From the NCBI GenBank assembly GCA_038825775.1, contig JAWBOW010000012.1, forward strand, positions 1-20,545: DNA of 20,545 nt, in the 5' to 3' direction. Source of the DNA: JAWBOW01 sp038825775 (GTDB lineage Archaea > Nanobdellota > Nanobdellia > Woesearchaeales > WAPY01). This document shows positions 14,198 to 20,545 of the stretch, in pieces. Position numbers and translations under genes: made by a program. The first letter of the stretch is position 1. Each line of letters begins with the position of its first letter. A model generated the notes under the pieces. The model did no database searches. It worked only from the letters and a program-made list of their open reading frames with translations, and was not told the origin of the DNA.

Positions 14198-14497
14198 ATG
14201 ATAAAACACTATGACATGAATGATAAAGAAGAATCCTATAAAGATTTCCTAAACGAAAACCAATTTAAACTAGCAAGAACAACATACTTGATACTGCTTG
14301 GAATAATCCTATTCTTATTTTCATTCCACCTGTTTAAAATATACGATTTCAGGATTGACAAGTTTTCTTATTTTATTACTATTCTCTTATTCTTAATCTT
14401 AATAATTCCATTAGTCACTTATTTTAAGGCATTTGGTTTGGTCGAAGTGAGAAAGGATACAAGGGTTATGGAAAAGAAGAAAATAAATAAAAAATAA
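14198..14497 (+). CDS. Small two-TM membrane protein
   Basis: A 99-aa protein. A hydrophilic, charged N-terminus (about 1-28) is followed by TM1 (about 30-47, TYLILLGIILFLFSFHLF), a short loop FKIYDFRIDK, TM2 (about 58-78, FITILLFLILIIPLVTYF) and a basic tail (EKKKINKK). Both ends are probably cytoplasmic. No family is recognised. A weak TATA-like ACTATTAAAAAG about 28 nt upstream suggests a leaderless start. Its stop codon lies 1 nt from the end of the convergent helical-protein gene. Confidence 0.6.
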   Translation: MIKHYDMNDKEESYKDFLNENQFKLARTTYLILLGIILFLFSFHLFKIYDFRIDKFSYFITILLFLILIIPLVTYFKAFGLVEVRKDTRVMEKKKINKK

Positions 14498-14498
14498 A

Positions 14499-15548
14499 TC
14501 ATTCTCTTTGGTGTAAAACATAGCCAAATGCCTTTTGTATTCTCTTATAAAAATTTAACTTGGTTTGACTTTTAGAATCCTTACGTTCTTTTAAGAAAGA
14601 TATCTTATCTTCAATAAGCACTCTAAGTTCCTGCTCGTGTTTTTTTATTTCAGAAAAAACTGCTGAACTCAATTTCTTTAGATTATTTTGAATATTGTCA
14701 ATTTTGTTCTCAAATTCTTCTATTATTTCTTGCAGAGATACATAGTCAACATTTAATGAAAAACCTTCAGAATTTAATTTTTTTAATGAGTAATTAATTC
14801 CAGAACAGCAGAGATTTATTATTAAAACAGCTTTGTATAACTCCTCCCGATTTTCTTCAAGATTTTGTAAAAATTCTTCAGAATTATTAAGATTGTAATT
14901 TAAACTTTCATAAAGCTTGAAGTATTTTTCAAGCACATTTATTTCTATTTCTAACTTTTCAAACAACGAAAAATTCAACTTTCTTTCTTTTACAATCTTG
15001 TTTATAAAACACGAAACAGCAGTGTTTGAATAACCAACGCCTTTTAAGAGATACTTTATATTTTCTCTTATACCTATTTCATTATTATTCGCTATTAAAA
15101 GATATATAAGTTGTAAATTAATTATGTCTTCTAAAGAATTATTATAGTTAAGGTTGTTGTTTATTTTGCTGATTTTTTCTGCTTCTTTTAAGTATTCTAA
15201 TTTAGCATCTATAAAGTACTGTTCTATTAAAAGACGAGCTTGAAACCTATTATTTAAGCTTTCATTATTTTTTTTAACATACGCATAAGCAATTTCAAAA
15301 TTCTTTTTTATTTCTTCTTTACTAGAACAATCTATTTTTATATAACAAGTTAATTCATTATTTGCATGCTCTTCAATTTTACATATTGAATTATAAAAAT
15401 TATCAACTTCCTCTTTGTTTATTTCGTAAAGATCTTGAAATTTCTCTTTGTAGTCTTCAATCCTCTTTTTCAGTTTGTTGTTAAGGACTTTTAATTTTTC
15501 AAGATTATAGTTCCTTATAGAGGTTTCTAATTCAGGTAACCAGCTCAT
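14499..15548 (-). CDS. Uncharacterised helical protein
   Basis: A 349-aa protein, almost entirely helical, with charged and Asn-rich segments and coiled-coil-like runs at about 15-45, 215-235 and 270-320 (for example QEIIEEFENKIDNIQNNLKK). The middle (about 85-215) could be a helical-repeat array (LLIEQYFIDAKLEYLKEAEK, then INLQLIYLLIANNNEIGI), loosely TPR-like, but no repeat consensus is clear. No TM or catalytic motif is visible. The TATA TTTATAAATT at plus 15571-15580 lies 27 nt before the ATG and overlaps the stop codon of the upstream Toprim gene, so it is transcribed separately. Confidence 0.65.
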   Translation of the reverse strand: MSWLPELETSIRNYNLEKLKVLNNKLKKRIEDYKEKFQDLYEINKEEVDNFYNSICKIEEHANNELTCYIKIDCSSKEEIKKNFEIAYAYVKKNNESLNNRFQARLLIEQYFIDAKLEYLKEAEKISKINNNLNYNNSLEDIINLQLIYLLIANNNEIGIRENIKYLLKGVGYSNTAVSCFINKIVKERKLNFSLFEKLEIEINVLEKYFKLYESLNYNLNNSEEFLQNLEENREELYKAVLIINLCCSGINYSLKKLNSEGFSLNVDYVSLQEIIEEFENKIDNIQNNLKKLSSAVFSEIKKHEQELRVLIEDKISFLKERKDSKSQTKLNFYKRIQKAFGYVLHQRE

Positions 15549-15571
15549 AAAGAAAAGTTTAACTTAACAGT

Positions 15572-15931
15572 TTATAAATTTTTCTTTTTTGAGTAGTAAC
15601 TTAATACTAGTTTTTTTAATCCTTCAATATTCCTTAAGGTTGTATTTTTTATTAGGAACTCCCTATAAGAATCATTAACCCTAACACCAAACATTTCAAA
15701 TGAAGACTTCAACTTTCCATAAAGTTTTTTTCCCTCAGAATCGGTATCAGTTAATATTATAACTTCTTCTTCTTGTGCTAAATCCTCAACAAATTTATAA
15801 AGAGCACCTTTAAGAACAACAACATTTTTAACTCCAAAAGATTTAAGAGCTTTTTTATCTTTTAAGCCCTCAACTATAATCTTTGATTTTTCTTTCTTAA
15901 GAGAACCAATCCAGTCAAGGATTGTTTCCAT
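15572..15931 (-). CDS. Small Toprim-domain protein
   Basis: A 119-aa protein from ATG 15931, chosen over TTG 15949 because a TATA box (ATAAATATAAATAG, plus 15953-15966) lies 27 nt before it. The Toprim fold is visible: KSKIIVEGLKDKKALKSFG (the Glu of motif I), VVVLKGALYKFVEDL, then VIILTDTDSEGKKLYGKL (DxD motif), then a C-terminal helix. Such stand-alone Toprim proteins are widespread in archaea and are related to RNase M5/DnaG catalytic cores. Their function is mostly undefined. It is transcribed divergently from the primase, which may or may not be meaningful. Confidence 0.82.
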   Translation of the reverse strand: METILDWIGSLKKEKSKIIVEGLKDKKALKSFGVKNVVVLKGALYKFVEDLAQEEEVIILTDTDSEGKKLYGKLKSSFEMFGVRVNDSYREFLIKNTTLRNIEGLKKLVLSYYSKKKNL

Positions 15932-15952
15932 AATCTTAAAGTAAATCAACTA

Positions 15953-15966
15953 CTATTTATATTTAT
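15953..15966 (-). promoter_or_regulatory. TATA box of the Toprim gene
   Basis: ATAAATATAAATAG on the minus strand is centred about 27 nt before ATG 15931. This position decides between the ATG and an upstream TTG start. Confidence 0.5.
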
Positions 15967-16009
15967 CTATGTTAGTTATCTTAACCACTATACATTAGCC
16001 CTAATAAGG

Positions 16010-16020
16010 TTTTTAAATAA
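16010..16020 (+). promoter_or_regulatory. TATA box of the primase gene
   Basis: TTTTTAAATAA is centred about 26 nt before ATG 16041, giving a leaderless transcript. The sequence GGTTTTTAAATAACTT is nearly repeated at 17572-17586, after the primase gene. Confidence 0.5.
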
Positions 16021-16040
16021 CTTACATCTTACATTATTTC

Positions 16041-17441
16041 ATGCTAACAATAGCAGACACTCTAAAATATTATAAAAGAATCGATATTGAAAAAGAACTT
16101 ATAAGACTAGCAAAGGATAGGGAAGTTGCAGTAAAGTATGGAGAAAAAGGATTTGGTCCGAGACCAGACACTTTAAAATACGAGAATGATGTTTTGGAAG
16201 TTGTAAGGAACAGAGCAACTAGTTTTCACGCTTCTGAAGAGCTTTGGAAAAACCCTATGATGCTTTCAAAAGACATGAAGCAATCAGAACTTGATGAGTT
16301 AAGAATCGGTTGGGATTTAATCATTGACATTGACTGCCATTTTTTAGAATATTCAAAAATAGCTGCCAATTTGATAATTGAATACTTAAAAAAATTTGGA
16401 GTTAAAAGTTACAGTTGCAAGTTTTCAGGCAATAAAGGATTTCATATTGGAATACCATTTGAAGCTTTTCCAAAAAAAGTTCAAGGAGTTGAGACAAGAT
16501 TAATGTTTCCAGAAGCCCCGAGAAGAATAGCTTTGTATATTAAAGAATTAATGAAAGAGGAGCTTGGATCAAGAATCTTAAGTTTTGAGAAAAACGATTT
16601 TAATAAAATCATCTCGAGAGTTGAAAAAACAGCAGAAGAAATAACCTTCTATGTAAGAGATAAATTTGGAACAAGAATTCCAAAATTAAATGTTGAGCCA
16701 TTCTTGCATTTAGACACAATATTAATCTCTCCAAGACATTTGTTCAGAATGGCTTATTCATTACATGAAAAATCAGGATTAGCTTCTATAGTAATTGATC
16801 CTGACAAAATACTTGAATTTAAAATAGAAGACGCAAAACCAGAAAATGTTCAAATCCATAAAAAACTATTCTTGGACAAAAGTTCTGTTGAGGAGGAAGA
16901 CGCAAAAATTCTTCTAATACAAGCTCTTGATTTTACAAAAAACATTGATCTTGAAAAAAAAGAAACAGAATATTTAAAAAAAGAAGAAGAAAAAGAAGAA
17001 AAGGTTGAATTTATTATTAATAGTCCAATAACACAAGAGTTTTTCCCTCCTTGTATAAACAAAATATTGAATGGTTTAGAAGATGGTAGGAAAAGATCTG
17101 TTCTAATACTCCTAAACTATTTTTCTTCTCTTGGATGGAATTATGAAGATATTAGAAACTTATTGCTTGATTGGAACAAGAAAAACAAAGAACCGTTAAA
17201 AGAAAATTATATTATATCACAGGTTAAATATCATATGAAGAATAAGGAAAAAATACTCCCCCCTAATTGTGATAATATCAATTATTACAAGGATATTGGA
17301 GTTTGCAATCCAGATCACCTCTGTGAAAAAATAAAAAATCCTGTAAATTATTCAATAATAAAGTTAAAAGCAGTTAGGAAAGAAGAAAAAAAGGTTGGCA
17401 AGAGGAAAAGAAAATCAGAAGGAAAAAAGAAAAACAAGTAA
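16041..17441 (+). CDS. priS: Single-chain DNA primase (PriS core fused to PriL Fe-S domain)
   Basis: A 466-aa archaeo-eukaryotic primase. Residues 1-270 are PriS-like: metal-binding DLIIDIDCH with Asp96 and Asp98, SGNKGFHIGIP (129-138) for nucleotide binding, and HLDTILISPRHLFRMAYSL (223-241) with a third acidic residue, Asp225. A charged linker (about 300-322, KEEEKEEK) leads to a PriL-type C-terminal domain (about 330-440) with four Cys: 338 (PPCIN), 410 (PPNCDN), 422 (GVC) and 428 (HLC). This is the layout of the [4Fe-4S] ligands. The N-terminal half of PriL is missing. The tail is very basic (KVGKRKRKSEGKKKNK). The same economy is known from Nanoarchaeum equitans. It should make RNA/DNA primers at the replication fork without a separate large subunit. 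Confidence 0.9.
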   Translation: MLTIADTLKYYKRIDIEKELIRLAKDREVAVKYGEKGFGPRPDTLKYENDVLEVVRNRATSFHASEELWKNPMMLSKDMKQSELDELRIGWDLIIDIDCHFLEYSKIAANLIIEYLKKFGVKSYSCKFSGNKGFHIGIPFEAFPKKVQGVETRLMFPEAPRRIALYIKELMKEELGSRILSFEKNDFNKIISRVEKTAEEITFYVRDKFGTRIPKLNVEPFLHLDTILISPRHLFRMAYSLHEKSGLASIVIDPDKILEFKIEDAKPENVQIHKKLFLDKSSVEEEDAKILLIQALDFTKNIDLEKKETEYLKKEEEKEEKVEFIINSPITQEFFPPCINKILNGLEDGRKRSVLILLNYFSSLGWNYEDIRNLLLDWNKKNKEPLKENYIISQVKYHMKNKEKILPPNCDNINYYKDIGVCNPDHLCEKIKNPVNYSIIKLKAVRKEEKKVGKRKRKSEGKKKNK

Positions 17442-17466
17442 AAACCGTATTAGTTATTAAACACTC

Positions 17467-17487
17467 CTTAAGAAAAAGGTTTTTAAG
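17467..17487 (+). terminator. Hairpin after the primase gene
   Basis: CTTAAGAA can pair with TTTTTAAG (8 bp including one G-U) around AAAGG, 25 nt after the primase stop codon. It is a possible 3' end or processing signal, although no long T-run follows. The remaining sequence up to 17632 is AT-rich and holds a TATA-like GGTTTTAAATAACTT (17572-17586) on the plus strand, but no gene. Confidence 0.3.
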
Positions 17488-17632
17488 AAATTCAAAGCTT
17501 GAGAGAATATCCAAAAATAATTTTAGAACAAATTATGGGTTTGAAAAGAGGGTTTTAAAAATGAGTTAAAATAGGTTTTAAATAACTTCTTAATATTTGT
17601 TAAAATGTTGTTTTTAGAAAATTTTTTATTAG

Positions 17633-17733
17633 TGGGCCCGCGGAGATTTGAACTCCGGACCGCTCGATAACCAAATTTTTATAGTAAATTTTTTTATCAG
17701 TCGAGTGCTCCAACCAGGCTAAGCTACGGGCCC
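17633..17733 (-). tRNA. tRNA-Ile(GAU) with a 26-nt intron
   Basis: On the minus strand the acceptor arms GGGCCCG/CGGGCCC pair fully, with discriminator A and no encoded CCA. The D arm is GCTT..GAGC, the anticodon stem CTCGA/TCGAG and the T arm CGGAG-TTCAAAT-CTCCG. Joining the exons gives the anticodon loop CTGATAA, hence anticodon GAU (Ile), in a 75-nt tRNA. The GGGCCCGTAGC start is typical of archaeal tRNA-Ile. A 26-nt insert lies between positions 37 and 38. The tRNA-Asn gene lies 10 nt upstream and the two are probably co-transcribed. Confidence 0.93.
17669..17694 (-). other. tRNA-Ile intron with bulge-helix-bulge-like junctions
   Basis: The intron sits at the canonical 37/38 position. 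CTGA of the anticodon loop can pair with TTGG near the intron's 3' end (two G-U pairs). This leaves two 3-nt bulges, TA^A and TT^A, each cut after the second base, as tRNA splicing endonuclease requires. The intron-side helix is weak (A/T only), so the motif is of the relaxed kind. The A-run makes the exact 5' border slightly ambiguous. Confidence 0.75.
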
Positions 17734-17743
17734 AAAAAAATAA

Positions 17744-17816
17744 CGCCCCCGGCCAGATTTGAACTGGCGACCTCACGGTTAACAGCCGTGCGCTCCAACC
17801 ACTAAGCTACAGGGGC
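17744..17816 (-). tRNA. tRNA-Asn(GUU)
   Basis: A 73-nt tRNA without intron. Acceptor GCCCCTG/CGGGGGC (one U-G), D arm GCTTAGTGGTTGGAGC, anticodon stem CACGG/CCGTG with loop CTGTTAA (anticodon GUU, Asn), T arm GCCAG-TTCAAAT-CTGGC, and discriminator G; CCA is not encoded. A TATA-like TTTATAAATAAATTC on the minus strand lies around plus 17848-17863, about 40 nt before the mature 5' end. It probably drives both tRNAs, with a short 5' leader removed by RNase P. Confidence 0.95.
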
Positions 17817-17847
17817 TTAAAAAACTAAAATTCTAAAATAGTGTTTA

Positions 17848-17863
17848 AGAATTTATTTATAAA
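17848..17863 (-). promoter_or_regulatory. Promoter of the tRNA-Asn/tRNA-Ile unit
   Basis: TTTATAAATAAATTC on the minus strand is the only good TATA box upstream of tRNA-Asn in the 80-nt gap after the beta-propeller gene. The spacing to the mature 5' end is about 40 nt. Confidence 0.45.
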
Positions 17864-17896
17864 GATTACTAAAAATTAAAAAATAAAAACAAAAAA

Positions 17897-19817
17897 TTAC
17901 TCAAAAAACTCTAATTCTTTAACCCTATCAAAGGTGTTCTCGTCAACAACAACAATCTTTTCATCACTCAAAATGTACAGGTAATCATTTATATAAACTG
18001 CCCTCCTAACATTGTTCATACTGATTGATTTTTTAAGTTCTAATTTATTGTTTGAATAATACATAACCACCTTTTGATCCTGGCAAGAAAAATATTTCGT
18101 GCTTTCTATCAATCAAAAATGCTCTGTGAGTGTTTAAGATATCGCTCCAATACTCTGAAAGGACAAATTTATCAACTTCTGATGGCTTTTCTACATTGCT
18201 AACATCAAACAATGAAACCTTGATTTCAGAACCTTCTTTTCCAATTCCCAAAATGAAATTATCATTTATTGGGTGTAAGTACGAACTGTAACCAGGAATT
18301 TTTAGTTCTCCTTTTATTTCTGGTTTTTCAGGATTTGACAAGTCCATTATGTAGAATGGGTCTGTTTCTCTAAAGGTAACTACATAAGCTTTATCACCAA
18401 TGAATCTTACAGAGTAAATTCTTTCTGTGAGTCCAAAACTCTCTGTTTTTCCAACAACTTTCAAGTTTTCATCTAAAATGTAAATTGCGTTTTCAGAGTC
18501 ACCACTCCATGTTTCTCCAATAGTTACTGCTATTCTAAAATAATTGTTGTATTCGTCCATTGAGAATTGATTTAAAACTTTACCAGGAATATCTGTTGTT
18601 TCTTTGAATTCTAAATCATTAACACTTATTTTTGCAATTCTTGTTTTATAAATCTCTTTTTTGTTCTTTTTAGTGTAATCATTCATTCTGTTCTCAAACT
18701 CTAATCTTTTATCTTCATCAAAAGAAGCTAAGTAAGAACTCAATAATAGGGATAGTTCGTTCATCTTTGAACTTTCTGAGATCTCATAAGAATCAAGTTT
18801 TTCAACCCTTGAAATAAAATTATTATCAAAGTAATCCTTGTTTTCAAGTATAAAGTTCTTTGTTATTTCATAGAATGTCTTTTGGTAATGAATTGTTATG
18901 AATAAATTATTTTCTGACATATACACTTGTGTGTTATAAGAAGGTGCTAAGAATGTTGTTTCATCTTCAATCTCTCCTGTTTCCGGATTAATTTTTAAAA
19001 CAAAATAACTTGTTTCTAACGGAATTGTTGTTCTTGGATAATAAATATTAGTGCATTTAACACTAAATCCTTCTATTGGACTCAACAAGCATTTTCCTTC
19101 TTCAGGATAGAAGTAGTAGAGATATTTTCCAAGAATAACATAAAGTTTATTATTATACATTCTAGCATCTATAAAGTATGAAGAATTATATTTTAAATTC
19201 CATTTTTTCTCATAGGTTGACTTTGAGAATGCTCTTATTCCATCGTTTCCTAAAACTATTATTGAGTTGTCTGTTAATAACAAATTCCCAGTATAATTTA
19301 TTTTGTTTTTTATTGATAAACTCTGAACTGGTAAAGCATTTATTACAAAGGTGTTTCTTTCATAGTAATTTGGTGGCATTATATAATCAGGTCTTCTTTC
19401 CAAAATAACAGGCCTATACCAACGCTCTATTGAATAATAAATATTATTACCGTCTGTTTTTACAATATCAGGCTCGTCAATTCCTAAAACCTGAATGTTT
19501 GTTTCTGAGTATCTTTCAGGAGTTTCTTGAACATAACTTTCTGACATATCTTTTGACATGGCAACTGGTTCTGCTATTGATTTTGTTTGTGCTGATATTT
19601 GAGTTCTTACAGCTCCAAAATAGTAATATCCTGTTGATTCTCTTGAACTCAAAACTTCATAAAATTCCCTTGGTGAGGAGAATTTTTTAAAACTTGAATC
19701 CTCTTGTTTTGCAACTGTTTGCTCTGGACTTGGTTGTAATAGCAAAAATAACATTATTGCTGCTAAAACAATAACTACAATTAAAATTCCAATCATTAAT
19801 GGTTTTGTATTTTTCAT
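17897..19817 (-). CDS. Secreted, membrane-anchored beta-propeller protein; reading frame broken near the 3' end
   Basis: The main frame (18045-19817) encodes 590 aa: a positively charged N-terminus and one TM/signal anchor (about 7-28), a linker, then the 'C-terminal beta-propeller domain' type from about 90 (VLGIDEPDIVKTDGNNIYYS). Blades show the typical AYVVTFRETDPFYIMDLSNP and HEIFFLPGSKGGYV. It then stops after LFKQ. The family's expected ending (SNNKLELKKSI, NNVRRAVYINDYLYILSDEK, IVVVDENTFDRVKELEF) lies in another frame, 17897 to about 18060. Rejoining gives about 640 aa. The change needs +1 (or -2) near 18057-18062. A real mutation, a sequencing error or programmed frameshifting are all possible. 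The start has a GAGGTG Shine-Dalgarno. The protein should lie outside the membrane; its function is unknown. Confidence 0.82.
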
Positions 19818-19914
19818 TTTTTCACCTCAAAACAAAATAAATTTTTTTAATAATTTTTTAGTTTTTATTATAATATAACAACTGATTAATGTTACCTTAT
19901 ATAAAAACATTATT

Positions 19915-19940
19915 ATAACTTCAAATAAAATTGAAGTTAT
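19915..19940. repeat. Perfect 10-bp inverted repeat between divergent genes
   Basis: ATAACTTCAA (19915-19924) and TTGAAGTTAT (19931-19940) are exact reverse complements around a 6-nt spacer. The element lies between the beta-propeller gene (-) and the amrS gene (+), about 24 nt upstream of the amrS TATA box. Position and symmetry fit an operator for a dimeric regulator. It could also form an RNA hairpin if transcribed from the TTATATAAAA element near 19898-19907. Confidence 0.5.
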
Positions 19941-19961
19941 CAAAATTTTAAATTCAAGAGT

Positions 19962-19973
19962 AAGATATTTAAG
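19962..19973 (+). promoter_or_regulatory. TATA box of the amrS gene
   Basis: AAGATATTTAAG is centred about 29 nt before ATG 19997. There is no Shine-Dalgarno sequence, so the mRNA is probably leaderless. Confidence 0.45.
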
Positions 19974-19996
19974 CACAAACACATTTTTCTATTTTT

Positions 19997-20545
19997 ATGA
20001 AGGAAGCAATGTTTTATAATGTTATAAAGAGAGAAGGTTTTGAGAATTCTGTTAACTGCAAGTTATGTCCTCATAATTGCTTTATACAAAATAACGAGTA
20101 TGGTTTCTGCGGAGTGAGAAAGAATATTAATGGGAAGCTATATTCTTTAGTTTATAAAAAACCTGTTTCTTTGAATGTTGATCCTATTGAAAAGAAACCT
20201 TTATATCATTTCTTGCCTGGAAGTTATTCTTTTTCTATTGGAACTTTTGGTTGTAATTTCTCATGCTTAAACTGTCAGAATTTTGAGATTTCAACAGTAA
20301 AAAAGGGTTTTGCAGAAGAAGAATTAAATTTTATTAAAGATGTTGAGCCGGAGGAAATTGTTGAGATGGCAAAGGAACATAATTGTGAAAGCATATCATA
20401 CACTTATAACGAACCAACTGTTTTTTACGAGTATTGTTTTGATACTATGAGAATAGCTAAAAGGAACGGCTTAAAGAATGTATTTGTAAGCAATGGCTAT
20501 ATTAATGAAGAGCCGTTAAAAAAAATAATCCCTTATTTAGACGCT
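19997..20545 (+). CDS. amrS: AmrS-type radical SAM enzyme (5' part, runs off the window)
   Basis: 183 codons are present, open to the window edge. After a short start (MKEAMFYNVIKREG) comes a first Cys cluster, NCKLCPHNCFIQ...GFCGVR (about 19-40), typical of this family. Next come KPVSLNVDPIEKKPLYHFLPG and SIGTFGCNFSCLNCQNFEIS, with the CxxxCxxC [4Fe-4S] motif. YTYNEPTVFYEY and VSNGYI belong to the SAM-binding barrel. This matches the radical SAM member of the 'AmmeMemoRadiSam' set, related to pyruvate formate-lyase activating enzymes. The family partners AMMECR1 and Memo are not in this window. The reaction is not established from sequence alone. About half of the usual 330-340 aa is visible. 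Confidence 0.9.
   Translation, partial: MKEAMFYNVIKREGFENSVNCKLCPHNCFIQNNEYGFCGVRKNINGKLYSLVYKKPVSLNVDPIEKKPLYHFLPGSYSFSIGTFGCNFSCLNCQNFEISTVKKGFAEEELNFIKDVEPEEIVEMAKEHNCESISYTYNEPTVFYEYCFDTMRIAKRNGLKNVFVSNGYINEEPLKKIIPYLDA

Noticed and set aside
18045..18112. A separate 71-aa gene at 17897-18112
   Set aside because: Its sequence after the first 15-18 residues is the expected end of the beta-propeller family and the first residues are an out-of-frame reading of the larger gene, so it is treated as part of that gene.
19178..19690. Two plus-strand open frames opposite the beta-propeller gene
   Set aside because: The Leu/Phe-rich peptides are a by-product of the antisense strand of an AT-rich gene; there is no conserved motif and no promoter.
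1..20545. CRISPR array, insertion sequence, integrase or toxin-antitoxin pair
   Set aside because: No regularly spaced direct repeats, no transposase or integrase motifs, no terminal inverted repeats flanking a gene, and no convincing toxin next to any of the small HTH genes.

Overview
The window looks like a piece of a very AT-rich archaeal chromosome, most likely from a small-genome DPANN-type lineage (the Nanoarchaeota/Woesearchaeota/Pacearchaeota kind). This rests on the following: archaeal translation and replication genes (aIF2 gamma, eS6, uS15, type II methionine aminopeptidase, RecJ-like DHH nuclease); a single-chain primase joining a PriS-like catalytic part to a PriL-type Fe-S domain, an arrangement known from Nanoarchaeum equitans; a tRNA-Ile with an anticodon-loop intron; tRNAs without encoded CCA; and TATA boxes placed about 25-29 nt before many start codons, implying mostly leaderless mRNAs. 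The lineage is an inference, since there is no rRNA gene here.

Layout. 1-552: the tail of a glutamate dehydrogenase gene and a winged-helix regulator (+). 595-4676 (-): an eS6/aIF2 gamma operon, then two proteins I cannot name, one carrying a possible but atypical zinc-metallopeptidase motif. 4816-7290: methionine aminopeptidase (+), a winged-helix-like protein (-), then a type I signal peptidase and a small zinc ribbon (+). 7282-10357 (-): HAD phosphatase, thioredoxin, a long helical protein, a membrane-anchored OB-fold protein and an Lrp-like regulator. 10421-13096 (+): a structured leader, uS15, the DHH nuclease and a small wHTH. 13146-15931: an HTH protein fused to an S-layer-C-like domain (-), a two-TM protein (+), a helical protein (-) and a small Toprim protein (-). 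16041-17441 (+): the primase. 17633-17816 (-): tRNA-Ile(GAU), with intron, and tRNA-Asn(GUU). 17897-19817 (-): a membrane-anchored, exported beta-propeller whose last part is in another frame. 19997-end (+): the start of an AmrS-type radical SAM gene.

How the genes work together. Most are core information-processing genes (translation initiation, ribosome, N-terminal processing, priming, nuclease) mixed with cell-surface and secretion genes (signal peptidase, beta-propeller) and at least five small HTH regulators. There are two classes of gene start: leaderless starts behind a TATA box, and starts with a leader and a Shine-Dalgarno sequence (GGGGGTG, GAGGTG, GGTG). uS15 stands out with a leader of roughly 110 nt holding two abutting hairpins and an alternative pairing. 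No gene-free stretch exceeds 300 bases. I see no CRISPR array, transposase, integrase or other mobile element.

The items most worth a second look are the uS15 leader RNA, the HTH/S-layer-C-like fusion, the roughly 100-residue Lys/Glu-rich extension on aIF2 gamma, the fused primase, the frameshift in the beta-propeller gene, and the paired operator-like repeats upstream of the signal peptidase and amrS genes.
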